Below, piece by piece: positions 46,037 through 56,931 of a stretch of 64,000 nt of DNA. Made by a program: the position numbers and the translations under genes. The notes beneath the pieces are model-generated. The model had not been told where the DNA came from. It was given only the letters and a program-made list of their open reading frames with translations, and made no database searches. Numbering within the stretch: the stretch's first letter is position 1; each line of letters begins with the position of its first letter. The stretch comes from JALORV01 sp963712485 (GTDB taxonomy: Bacteria > Pseudomonadota > Gammaproteobacteria > Burkholderiales > Burkholderiaceae_F): NCBI GenBank assembly GCA_963712485.1, contig CAVQID010000019.1, positions 62,001-126,000 of the forward strand. Reading direction: 5' to 3'.

Positions 46037-47074
46037 GTGAACCTCGACATCGCCCTGCTGCTTGCGCAAGATGGCATCACCAACGGTGCGATCTACGCGC
46101 TGCTGGCACTGGCGCTGGTTCTCGCATTTGCCGTCACCCGCGTGATCTTCATTCCGCAGGGTGAATTCGTCGCTTATGGCGCATTGACGCTGGTCGCGCT
46201 GCAGACGGGTCGGCTGCCGGGAACGGTGTGGCTGCTGCTCGTCGCCGGAGCGCTTGTCGGCATTCTGGATGGAGCGGCTGCAGTGCGCACACGTCAATGG
46301 CGGCAGTTCGGCGAAGTCATCCTGTGGAATCTGGCTTACCCGCTCGCGCTGTGGGCGTTGTTGCGGGCCATGCCGGCAACTGACTGGCCGATGGCATTGC
46401 AGATCGTTGTTGCGCTGGCGATCGTGGTGCCGCTGGGTCCGATGGTGTACCGGCTCGCGTACCAGCCGATTGCCGAGGCGTCGGTGCTGATCCTGCTGAT
46501 CGTTTCGGTCGCCGTGCACGTGGTGATGCTGGGTCTCGGGCTGTTGATGTTCGGTGCCGAGGGCTCGCGGACGCCGCCGTTCAGTGAAGGCACGATCAGC
46601 GTTGGCACGCTGGTCGCCAGTGCCCAGTCGCTGTGGGTCATCGGCTGCTCGCTGCTGCTGATTGTGGTGCTGTATTTCCTGTTCGAGCGCACCGTTTACG
46701 GCAAGGCGCTGCGTGCAACTGCCGTGAATCGGCGCGGCGCGAAGCTGATGGGCATCCCGACCGAGTTCGCCGGAAGATTGTCGTTCTTCCTCTGCGCGCT
46801 GATTGGCGCGTTCTCCGGCATCCTGATCGCGCCGATCACGACGATCTACTACGACAGCGGCTTCCTGATGGGGTTGAAGGGTTTTGTCGGCGCCATCATT
46901 GGCGGCCTGGCGAGTTATCCGATCGCCGCCGGCGGCGCACTGCTGGTCGGACTGCTCGAGTCGTACTCGTCGTTCTGGGCCAGTGCCTACAAGGAAGTGA
47001 TCGTGTTCACGATGATCATTCCCGTGCTCTGGTGGCGCTCGTTGCGCGCGCATCACGTCGAGGAAGAGGAATGA
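46037..47074 (+). CDS. LivH-type ABC transporter permease
   Basis: A 345-residue inner-membrane permease of the branched-chain amino acid family, from a GTG at 46037. The start region DGITNGAIYALLALALVLAF and the C-terminal cytoplasmic loop (ERTVYGKALRATAVNRRGAK, LMGIPTEFAGRL) are typical. GFVGAIIGGLASYPIAAGGA lies in the last helices. A slightly longer middle part (about 60-130) than E. coli LivH (308 residues) holds extra hydrophobic stretches. It overlaps the next gene by four bases. Confidence 0.9.
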   Translation: MNLDIALLLAQDGITNGAIYALLALALVLAFAVTRVIFIPQGEFVAYGALTLVALQTGRLPGTVWLLLVAGALVGILDGAAAVRTRQWRQFGEVILWNLAYPLALWALLRAMPATDWPMALQIVVALAIVVPLGPMVYRLAYQPIAEASVLILLIVSVAVHVVMLGLGLLMFGAEGSRTPPFSEGTISVGTLVASAQSLWVIGCSLLLIVVLYFLFERTVYGKALRATAVNRRGAKLMGIPTEFAGRLSFFLCALIGAFSGILIAPITTIYYDSGFLMGLKGFVGAIIGGLASYPIAAGGALLVGLLESYSSFWASAYKEVIVFTMIIPVLWWRSLRAHHVEEEE

Positions 47075-48885
47075 AGCCGTCCTGGCTCCTCGTGCTGTTT
47101 CTCCTGCTGCTCGGCCTGGCGCCGTTGGTGCTTCCGGAATTCACGATCACGCTCGCCAATTACATCGGCCTGTATTCCCTGGTCGCACTCGGACTCGTGC
47201 TGCTTACCGGCGTTGGCGGCCTGACATCGTTCGGACAGGCGGCGTTCGTTGGTATGGGTGCCTACACGACCGCGGTGCTCACCACGCATGAACTGCCGGT
47301 GTCGTTTGCCTGGTTGGGATCATCGCCGTGGCTGACACTGATCGCCGGCCTGCTGATCACGCTGGCGGTCGCCGCCGTGCTCGGTTCGCTGACCCTGAAG
47401 CTGTCGGGGCACTACCTGCCGCTGGGCACGATCGCCTGGGGCATCAGCCTGTCGTTCCTGTTCGGCACCTCGGAAACGCTGGGTGGTCATACGGGACTGA
47501 CCGGCATCGAACCGATCCGGCTTTTCGGATTTCCGCTTGAAACCGGCCGGCAGATCTACTACCTGATCTGGCTCTTCCTCCTCGCCGGCGTCTTCACGAC
47601 GTTGAATCTTCTGGACTCGCGCGAGGGCCGCGCAATCCGCGCGCTCAAGGGCGGCATGGTGATGGCCGAGTCGATGGGCGTGAACACCTCGGCGTCGCGC
47701 ATGATCGCGTTCGTGCTTGCAGCGATGATGGCGTGTGCCTCAGGCTGGCTCTATGCGCACATGCAGCGCTTCGTCAATCCGACGCCCTTTTCGCTGCCGG
47801 CAGGCATCGAGTTCCTGTTCATGGCCGTGATCGGCGGAGCGGGTTATGTGTGGGGAGCGCTGCTCGGCGCATCGGTCATCACGATCAGCAAGTCGTGGCT
47901 GCAGGACCTGCTGCCGCAGATCGTCGGACAGGCCGGCAACTTCGAAGTCATCGTCTATGGCGTGCTGATGATCATCATCCTGCAGCGCGCGCCCGATGGC
48001 CTGTGGCCGGCACTGGCCCGGCGCATCCCGCTGAAGGGCAAGCGTCGCGTGATTCGCCCGGAGGAACCCGCGCTGCTGAAGCGGACCGTGCCGCCCCGGG
48101 GCGAACTGCTGCTCGATGTCGACAAGGTCACGCGTCGCTTCGGCGGACTGGTGGCCGTTAACGAAATGACCTTGAACGTGCGCGCGGGCGAGATCGTCGC
48201 GCTGATCGGCCCGAATGGCGCCGGCAAGAGCACGATGTTCAACCTCGTTTCAGGCGTGCTCGATCCCAGTTCGGGCAGCGTCAAGTTCCGCGGCAAGGAA
48301 GTCGCGGGCCTGCCGTCGCGTGACATTGCGCTGATGGGGATGAGCCGCACGTTCCAGCACGTGCGGTTGCTGCCGCAGATGAGTGTGCTCGACAACGTCG
48401 CGATCGGAGCGCATCGGCGCGAGTACCGCGGCCTGTTGACCGGCGTGCTCGCAGGCGCGTGGCGGCTCGATCGGCGCGACGAGGCGCGCCTGCTGGCCGA
48501 AGCGGCGCGACAGATCGAGCGTGTCGGACTGGCCGACCACATGTTCGACGCGGCCGGCTCGCTGCCGCTGGGCAAGCAGCGCATCCTCGAGATCGCGCGC
48601 GCGCTGTGTTCCGATCCGTGCCTGCTGCTGCTGGACGAGCCGGCCGCCGGACTGCGCTACCTCGAGAAGCGCGCTCTGACGGATCTGCTGCGCAAGCTCA
48701 AAGGCGAGGGACTGTCGATCCTGCTGGTCGAGCACGACATGGATTTCGTCATGGGCCTCGTGGATCGGCTCACCGTCATGGACTTCGGGCAGAAGATTGC
48801 CGAGGGCCTGCCCGAGCAGGTGCAGCGCGACCCGCGCGTGCTCGAGGCGTACCTCGGCGGCATCGAGGAGAAAGACGCGGCATGA
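47071..48885 (+). CDS. Fused LivM permease - LivG ATPase
   Basis: A 604-residue single chain joining a LivM-type permease (about 1-325) to a LivG-type ATPase (about 345-604). The permease has the signature GVGGLTSFGQAAFVGMGAY and AVIGGAGYVWGALLGASVI. The ATPase has Walker A GPNGAGKSTM, the LivG form of the signature (SLPLGKQRILEIARAL) and Walker B LLLLDEPAAG. No stop or frame change separates the two, so the fusion is real in this sequence. Such fusions are known in Burkholderiales. It starts with ATGA overlap to livH and ends with ATGA overlap to livF. Confidence 0.92.
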   Translation: MKPSWLLVLFLLLLGLAPLVLPEFTITLANYIGLYSLVALGLVLLTGVGGLTSFGQAAFVGMGAYTTAVLTTHELPVSFAWLGSSPWLTLIAGLLITLAVAAVLGSLTLKLSGHYLPLGTIAWGISLSFLFGTSETLGGHTGLTGIEPIRLFGFPLETGRQIYYLIWLFLLAGVFTTLNLLDSREGRAIRALKGGMVMAESMGVNTSASRMIAFVLAAMMACASGWLYAHMQRFVNPTPFSLPAGIEFLFMAVIGGAGYVWGALLGASVITISKSWLQDLLPQIVGQAGNFEVIVYGVLMIIILQRAPDGLWPALARRIPLKGKRRVIRPEEPALLKRTVPPRGELLLDVDKVTRRFGGLVAVNEMTLNVRAGEIVALIGPNGAGKSTMFNLVSGVLDPSSGSVKFRGKEVAGLPSRDIALMGMSRTFQHVRLLPQMSVLDNVAIGAHRREYRGLLTGVLAGAWRLDRRDEARLLAEAARQIERVGLADHMFDAAGSLPLGKQRILEIARALCSDPCLLLLDEPAAGLRYLEKRALTDLLRKLKGEGLSILLVEHDMDFVMGLVDRLTVMDFGQKIAEGLPEQVQRDPRVLEAYLGGIEEKDAA

Positions 48886-49628
48886 CGACACGGCGCGTCC
48901 TCGAAGTGCGCGACCTGTCGGTGGCCTACGGCAAGGTCGAGGCGCTTTCGAACGCCAATCTCGACGTCGAGGAGGGCCAGATCGTCACCGTGATCGGTCC
49001 GAACGGCGCGGGCAAGACCACGCTGCTGGCGGCGATCATGGGCGCGCTGCCAACCAACGGTGCGTCGCGCGGGGCGGTGCGTTTTGCCGGGGTGCTCGAA
49101 ACGCGGCCCACCGTCGAGCAGATGGTCGCGCGCGGCATGACGCTGGTGCCGGAGAAGCGCGAACTCTTCGGCGAGATGACGGTCGAGGACAACCTCCTGC
49201 TCGGCGCATTCCAGCGCTACCGCTCGGGCGAGCGCGACCACCCGAAGACGATGGGCGAGGTCTACGCGCTGTTTCCGCGGCTGCAGGAGCGCCGTATGCA
49301 ATTGGCGGGAACGCTCTCGGGTGGCGAACGCCAGATGCTGGCCGTCGGCCGCGCGCTGATGGCCAAGCCGCGGCTGTTGATGCTCGACGAGCCGTCGCTC
49401 GGCCTGGCGCCGCTGATCGTGCGCGAGATCTTCCATATCATCGTCGAGCTCAAGCGGCGCGGCGTGTCGATCCTGCTGGTCGAACAGAACGCTCGCGCCG
49501 CGCTGCAGATCGCCGACTACGCGTATGTCCTGGAAACCGGTGAGGCGGTGCTGGACGGTCCGGCGAGCGCGCTGGCGAACGATCAGCGCGTCATCGAAAG
49601 CTATCTCGGACTCGGCGGCCAGCGCTGA
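48882..49628 (+). CDS. LivF-type ABC transporter ATPase
   Basis: A 248-residue ATPase, second motor of the liv-type importer. Walker A GPNGAGKTTLLAAIMG, signature TLSGGERQMLAVGRALM, Walker B LLMLDEPSLGLAPLIV, and switch His region ILLVEQNARAAL. RGMTLVPEKRELFGEMTVED is typical of LivF. It starts in the stop of the LivMG gene and ends the run. The next gene on the same strand begins 60 bases on and is unrelated. Confidence 0.94.
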   Translation: MTTRRVLEVRDLSVAYGKVEALSNANLDVEEGQIVTVIGPNGAGKTTLLAAIMGALPTNGASRGAVRFAGVLETRPTVEQMVARGMTLVPEKRELFGEMTVEDNLLLGAFQRYRSGERDHPKTMGEVYALFPRLQERRMQLAGTLSGGERQMLAVGRALMAKPRLLMLDEPSLGLAPLIVREIFHIIVELKRRGVSILLVEQNARAALQIADYAYVLETGEAVLDGPASALANDQRVIESYLGLGGQR

Positions 49629-49688
49629 GGCGCGTTGCAGGCGGGGCGGCGGCGCGGCAGGCGGCCGCGATTCTTGCTCGGCACGCGC

Positions 49689-50423
49689 ATGCCCGAAGGC
49701 CCGTCGATTGTCATCCTGCGCGAACAGGTTGCCCCGTTTGCCGGCCGCCAGGTGCGCGCCGTCGAGGGCAACAGCCGGCTGGATCTCGAACGGATGCGCG
49801 GCCGGCGCGTGCGCGAGTTCCGCAGCTGGGGCAAGCACTTCCTGATCGGCTTCTCCGGCTTTGCGCTGCGCGTGCACTTCATGCTGTTCGGCAGCTACCG
49901 CATCAACGAGCGGCGCGAGTCGCCGCCACGACTAAGCCTGCGTTTTGCGGCCGGCGAGATCAACTTCTACGCATGTTCCCTGAAGTACGTCGAGGGCGAT
50001 CTCGATGCGGCGTACGACTGGGCCGCCGATGTGATGTCCGACCGCTGGAACCCGCGGGCGGCGCGGCGCAAGCTGCAAGCGCAGCCCCGCACGCTGGTCG
50101 CCGACGCACTGCTCGACCAGTCGATCTTCTCCGGCGTCGGCAACATCATCAAGAACGAAGTGCTCTTTCGTGTCCGCGTGCATCCGGAAACTCGCATTGG
50201 CGATCTGCCGTCGCGCAAGCTGGGGGCACTGATCCGTGAGGCGCGCGACTACAGCTTCGACTTCTACCGCTGGAAAAAGGACTTCGTGCTGAAGAAGCAC
50301 TGGCAGGTGCACACCAAGCGCATCTGCCCACGATGCGGCCGGCGCCTCGCCTTCCGGGCGCAACTCGGCACGCGGATGCGCCGCAGCTTCTTCTGTCGGC
50401 AATGCCAGGTCCGGTATGGCTGA
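49689..50423 (+). CDS. nei: Fpg/Nei-family DNA glycosylase (endonuclease VIII-like)
   Basis: A 244-residue bifunctional base-excision repair enzyme that removes oxidised bases and nicks the strand. The catalytic N-terminus is MPEGPS (Pro2, Glu3), with Lys52-like basic residues in GRRVREFRSWGKHFLIGF. The H2TH helix is around LLDQSIFSGVGNIIKNEVLF. The C-terminal zinc finger reads CPRCGRRL...CRQCQVRYG. PEGPSI favours Nei over Fpg (PELPE). The start is set by the need for Pro2; an upstream in-frame start is excluded. It lies alone before the TPP riboswitch. Confidence 0.92.
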   Translation: MPEGPSIVILREQVAPFAGRQVRAVEGNSRLDLERMRGRRVREFRSWGKHFLIGFSGFALRVHFMLFGSYRINERRESPPRLSLRFAAGEINFYACSLKYVEGDLDAAYDWAADVMSDRWNPRAARRKLQAQPRTLVADALLDQSIFSGVGNIIKNEVLFRVRVHPETRIGDLPSRKLGALIREARDYSFDFYRWKKDFVLKKHWQVHTKRICPRCGRRLAFRAQLGTRMRRSFFCRQCQVRYG

Positions 50424-50473
50424 ACGGCACGAGGACGGCCGCACGTCGGCGCGCTGGTGTATCGTCGCGAGAG

Positions 50474-50554
50474 CGTTGGGGGTACCTCCCGGAGGTCGGG
50501 CGGTTGAGAGAGTCCCCGGAACCTGATCCGGTTCATACCGGCGGAGGGAAACGC
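50474..50554 (+). promoter_or_regulatory. TPP riboswitch (THI element) of thiC
   Basis: The RNA would contain gttgagag and the nearly invariant run ctgatccggttcataccggc followed by ggagggaa, the two parts of the thiamine pyrophosphate pocket. It begins with gggggtacctccc. It stands 36 bases before the thiC ATG, so binding of TPP should hide the ribosome site or stop transcription. Confidence 0.93.
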
Positions 50555-50589
50555 GGCCGGCGCCGCTCCCTCCAATCGAGGAGCACATC

Positions 50590-52480
<1,891 letters not shown>

Positions 52481-52484
<4 letters not shown>

Positions 52485-53146
52485 GCCCCGTTTCACTGAG
52501 TGTCCTGGAGGCTCGCGTCCTCGGCGTTCTCGTCGAGAAGGAACTTACCGTTCCGGATATCTATCCGCTATCGTTGAACGCACTGACGGCCGGCTGCAAC
52601 CAGAAGAACAATCGCGATCCGGTGATGAACGCGTCGGAGAGCGATGTCCAGGCGGCGATCGATCGGCTGCGGCCGTTGTCTTTCGTCATCGAGTCGAGCG
52701 GTTCGCGCGTCATGCGGTATTCGCAGAACGTCGGCCGGGTGCTGCGCATCTCGTCCGAGGCGGTGGCACTGCTCGCCACGCTGTGGCTCCGTGGTCCGCA
52801 GACCGCCGCGGAACTTCGATCGGGCAGCGAGCGGCTGCATCGCTTTGCCGATCTCAGCTCCGTCGAGGGCTTCCTGAATCAACTTGCGGCACGCGGCGAG
52901 GATGCCGGTGGGCCGCTGGTGCGGCTGCTGCCACGCGCAACCGGCGCACGCGAGCCGCGCTGGATCGATCTGCTGTCACCGGAACCCGCAGCGACCATGA
53001 ACGAGGGTGCGCCCGAGCCGACGACGGTCGCCGAGCGCGCGTCAGGGGTAGCCGAGTTGCAGGCCGAGGTGGCGCGCCTGCGCGGGGAAATCGCTGAATT
53101 GCGGAGCCGCGTCGAGCGCATCGAGGCGGGTTCGGGCCACGATTGA
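52481..53146 (+). CDS. yceH: YceH (DUF480) family protein
   Basis: A 221-residue cytoplasmic protein with two winged-helix domains. Family marks: ARVLGVLVEKELTVPDIYPL, LNALTAGCNQKNNRDPVMNA and VALLATLWLRGPQTAAELRS. A C-terminal coiled coil (LQAEVARLRGEIAELRSRVE) is common. YceH function is unknown; DNA binding has been suggested from the fold. Its ATG overlaps the thiC stop. Confidence 0.93.
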
Positions 53147-53279
53147 CGATGCGCCTGTGCCACCCCCGGGGGACGCGCATTTCCCACGCATTTCGCTGAT
53201 GTATCCAACGGTTACAACGCTCGGTCGGCCGAGAAGCGCTGCGTAGAATCCGAAGTCGTCCTGGCCGTGGAAAGACGCT

Positions 53280-54776
53280 GTGTTCCGGAATCCTCGATTG
53301 TGGCTCGCGCTGGCGCTGCTGGCGGTATTGGTCGTCGGCGTCGCCTGGTGGTCGGCTCGGAATGGCAATGACGCGCCGAAATACCGCCTCGCGAAGATCG
53401 AGCGCGGCCCGCTGACAGCGACCGTTTCGTCCACGGGCACGCTCAATCCGGTGACGTCGGTGCAGGTCGGCACTCAGGTGTCGGGCCAGATCAAGGAGTT
53501 GTTCGTCGACTTCAACTCGCCGGTCAAGCAGGGGCAGCTGATCGCCCGCATCGATCCCGAAACCTTCCAGTACCGGGTGCGCCAGGCGGAGGCCGATCTC
53601 GAGGCGGCGCGCTCGTCGGTGAACCGCGCGCGCGTGTCGCTGCTCAACACGCAGCGAGACCTCGAGCGCACTAAGGAACTCGTCGCGCGCAAGTTCACGT
53701 CGCCGGCGGAGCTCGATCGTGTGCAGTCCACCTATGACCTCGCGGCCGCCGAAGTGCGCACCGCGCAGGCAGTCGTGCAGCAGCGCGACGCGCAGCTTTC
53801 GACCTCGCGCGTCGACCTCGGCCGCACGGAGATCCGCGCGCCGGTCGACGGCGTCGTGATCAAGCGCAGCGTCGATGTCGGGCAGACGGTGGCGGCGAGC
53901 CTGCAGTCGCCCGAGCTCTTCATCATCGCCAAGGATCTGCGAGACATGCAGGTCGACACCTCGATCGACGAGGCGGACGTCGGCCGCATCCGCGTCGGAC
54001 AACGCGCAGGCTTCACGGTCGATGCTTTCCCCGGACGCACGTTTAGCGGTGAAGTGAAGTCGGTCCGCAAGGCGGCGCAGAACGTGCAGAACGTCGTTAC
54101 TTACATTGCGATCGTGTCGGCGAACAACGAGCGTGGCGAGCTGCTTCCCGGCATGACCGCCAACGTGCGGATCGTGACCGACACGCGCGAATCGGTGCTG
54201 AAGGCGCCCAACGGCGCGCTGCGTTTCCGGCCGGCCGGTGCGGCCGCCGGTGATGTCGTCAAAGGCACGAATGGAGATGACAAGTCGGGTGCAAGCACGG
54301 CAGCGGCCGGCGGCAGTCCGGTCGCGCAGTTCCGCGAGCGGCTCGTGATGGAGCTCAAGCTCGATGCCGAGCAGCAGCAGCGTCTCGAACCGATCTTTGC
54401 CGAAGTGCGCAACAAGTTCATGGGACTGCGCGATATGCCGGAGGAGGCGCGCGCGAAGGCCGGCGCGGCGGTTCGCGCCGAACTGCGGGCCAAGATCGAA
54501 GACGTCCTTAAGCCTGAACAGAAGGCGCGCTATGCGGAGATCGCCGCCGAGTTCGCCGGCCGCGGCGGCGGCGGCCCGACTACGCGCGGCCGCCTGTGGG
54601 TGCTGGATGGCGACAAGCCGCGCAGCATCGACGTGCGCGTGGGCTTGTCCGACGGTGCGATGACCGAAGTCAGCGGCGACGGCATCAGCGAGGGTCTGGA
54701 GGTCATCGTCGGACTGCAGGGTGGCACGTCGACGGGTCCGGCGCAGAAGGGCGCGCCGCCGCGGATGTTCTTTTGA
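53280..54776 (+). CDS. macA: MacA-type periplasmic adaptor with an inserted helical domain
   Basis: A 498-residue adaptor of a tripartite MacAB-type exporter, from GTG 53280. An N-terminal anchor helix (LWLALALLAVLVVGVAWW) is followed by the barrel-sandwich/lipoyl half TSVQVGTQVSGQIKELFVDF. An alpha-hairpin (about 90-165) and the second half TEIRAPVDGVVIKRSVDVG come next, with a beta-barrel after it. Between the barrel and the last domain lies an extra helical stretch (about 345-430): LVMELKLDAEQQQRLEPIFA and IEDVLKPEQKARYAEIAAEF. It resembles the LTxxQ helices of Spy/CpxP proteins. It is followed by two hairpins and the ATPase gene. Confidence 0.88.
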   Translation: MFRNPRLWLALALLAVLVVGVAWWSARNGNDAPKYRLAKIERGPLTATVSSTGTLNPVTSVQVGTQVSGQIKELFVDFNSPVKQGQLIARIDPETFQYRVRQAEADLEAARSSVNRARVSLLNTQRDLERTKELVARKFTSPAELDRVQSTYDLAAAEVRTAQAVVQQRDAQLSTSRVDLGRTEIRAPVDGVVIKRSVDVGQTVAASLQSPELFIIAKDLRDMQVDTSIDEADVGRIRVGQRAGFTVDAFPGRTFSGEVKSVRKAAQNVQNVVTYIAIVSANNERGELLPGMTANVRIVTDTRESVLKAPNGALRFRPAGAAAGDVVKGTNGDDKSGASTAAAGGSPVAQFRERLVMELKLDAEQQQRLEPIFAEVRNKFMGLRDMPEEARAKAGAAVRAELRAKIEDVLKPEQKARYAEIAAEFAGRGGGGPTTRGRLWVLDGDKPRSIDVRVGLSDGAMTEVSGDGISEGLEVIVGLQGGTSTGPAQKGAPPRMFF

Positions 54777-54780
54777 TAAT

Positions 54781-54810
54781 CGCGCGAAAGTTCAAACCTA
54801 CTTTCGCGCG
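54781..54810. other. Hairpin after macA
   Basis: cgcgcgaaag (54781-54790) and ctttcgcgcg (54801-54810) form a perfect 10-bp stem around ttcaaaccta, six bases after the macA stop. Confidence 0.7.
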
Positions 54811-54818
54811 CTCGATTG

Positions 54819-54852
54819 AAAAAGTTCGCTGGCAGAGCCAGCCGAACTTTTT
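54819..54852. terminator. Terminator-like hairpin between macA and macB
   Basis: aaaaagttcg-ctggc, loop aga, gccag-c-cgaacttttt: a 15-bp stem with one bulged c, with A and T runs on the two sides, so it could stop transcription in both directions. It lies inside the exporter operon, where partial termination would lower macB output. Confidence 0.75.
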
Positions 54853-54880
54853 GAGGTAACTGCAGCGCAATAACTAAACC

Positions 54881-55618
54881 ATGCTGATCGAGACCCGCGA
54901 CCTGCGCAAGGACTACACGCTCGGCGATACCGTCGTGCATGCGCTTGCCGGGCGTCACTCTGTCGATCGACGCCGGCGAGTTCGTCGCGGTCATGGGACC
55001 GTCGGGATCGGGCAAGTCGACGTTCATGAACATGATCGGCTGCCTCGACCGGCCAACGGCGGGCAGCTACCGGCTGGCCGGCGAGGATGTCTGCGGTATG
55101 AACGCCGATGCGCTGGCGGCGGTGCGCAACCGGCGCATCGGCTTCGTGTTCCAGCAGTTCAATCTGCTGCCGCGCACCAGCGCGCTGGAAAATGTCGAGC
55201 TGCCGCTGATGTATGCCAACGTGCCGGTCAAGGAACGCGCACGAGCGGGCGCGCAGAAAGCTGGAGCTGGTGGGCCTCGGCGAGCGCGTCGATCATCAAC
55301 CGTCGCAGCTCTCCGGCGGACAGCAGCAGCGCGTCGCGATCGCGCGCGCTCTGGTGAACGACCCGGCGCTGATCCTGGCGGACGAGCCGACCGGTGCGCT
55401 CGATTCGCGCACCAGCGTCGAGATCATGGCGCTGCTGCAGCAACTCAACGCCGGCGGCATGACGATCGTGGTCGTCACCCACGAGACACGACATCGCAGC
55501 GTTCGCCTCGCGCGTCGTGCACTTCCGCGACGGCAAGGTGGTCAGCGACGACCGCGCAGACGCCGCGCTCGGCGCACGGCGAACTCGCGCGTCTTGATCA
55601 GCCTGCAGAAGCAATCGT

Positions 55619-55622
<4 letters not shown>
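54881..55622 (+). CDS. MacB-type exporter ATPase subunit (several frameshifts)
   Basis: An ABC ATPase of about 245 residues of the LolD/MacB class, encoded apart from its FtsX-type permease. It starts MLIETRDLRKDYTLGDTVVH. Motifs: Walker A MGPSGSGKSTFMNMIGCLDR, Q-loop FVFQQFNLLPRTSALENVEL, signature QLSGGQQQRVAIARALV and Walker B ILADEPTGALDSRT. Extra bases near 54947, 55240 and 55488 must be skipped; after the last, DIAAFASRVVHFRDGKVV reads correctly. The end is uncertain: that frame stops at 55597. A further shift would give the tail AHGELARLDQPAEAIV and a stop at 55622 overlapping the permease ATG, as coupled genes often do. Confidence 0.85.
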
Positions 55623-56859
<1,237 letters not shown>

Positions 56860-56931
56860 CGGCGCTGGCGCCGCCCTTATCCGGCGGCTGCGCCTCATGC
56901 ACTGCGGCAGCATGTCAGTGGCCCGGGCCTC

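Noticed and set aside
44891..47056. A 721-codon minus-strand open frame opposite livK and livH
   Set aside because: Antisense shadow of strongly conserved coding sequence; it also runs through the intergenic repeats and terminator, and shows no domain or ribosome site.
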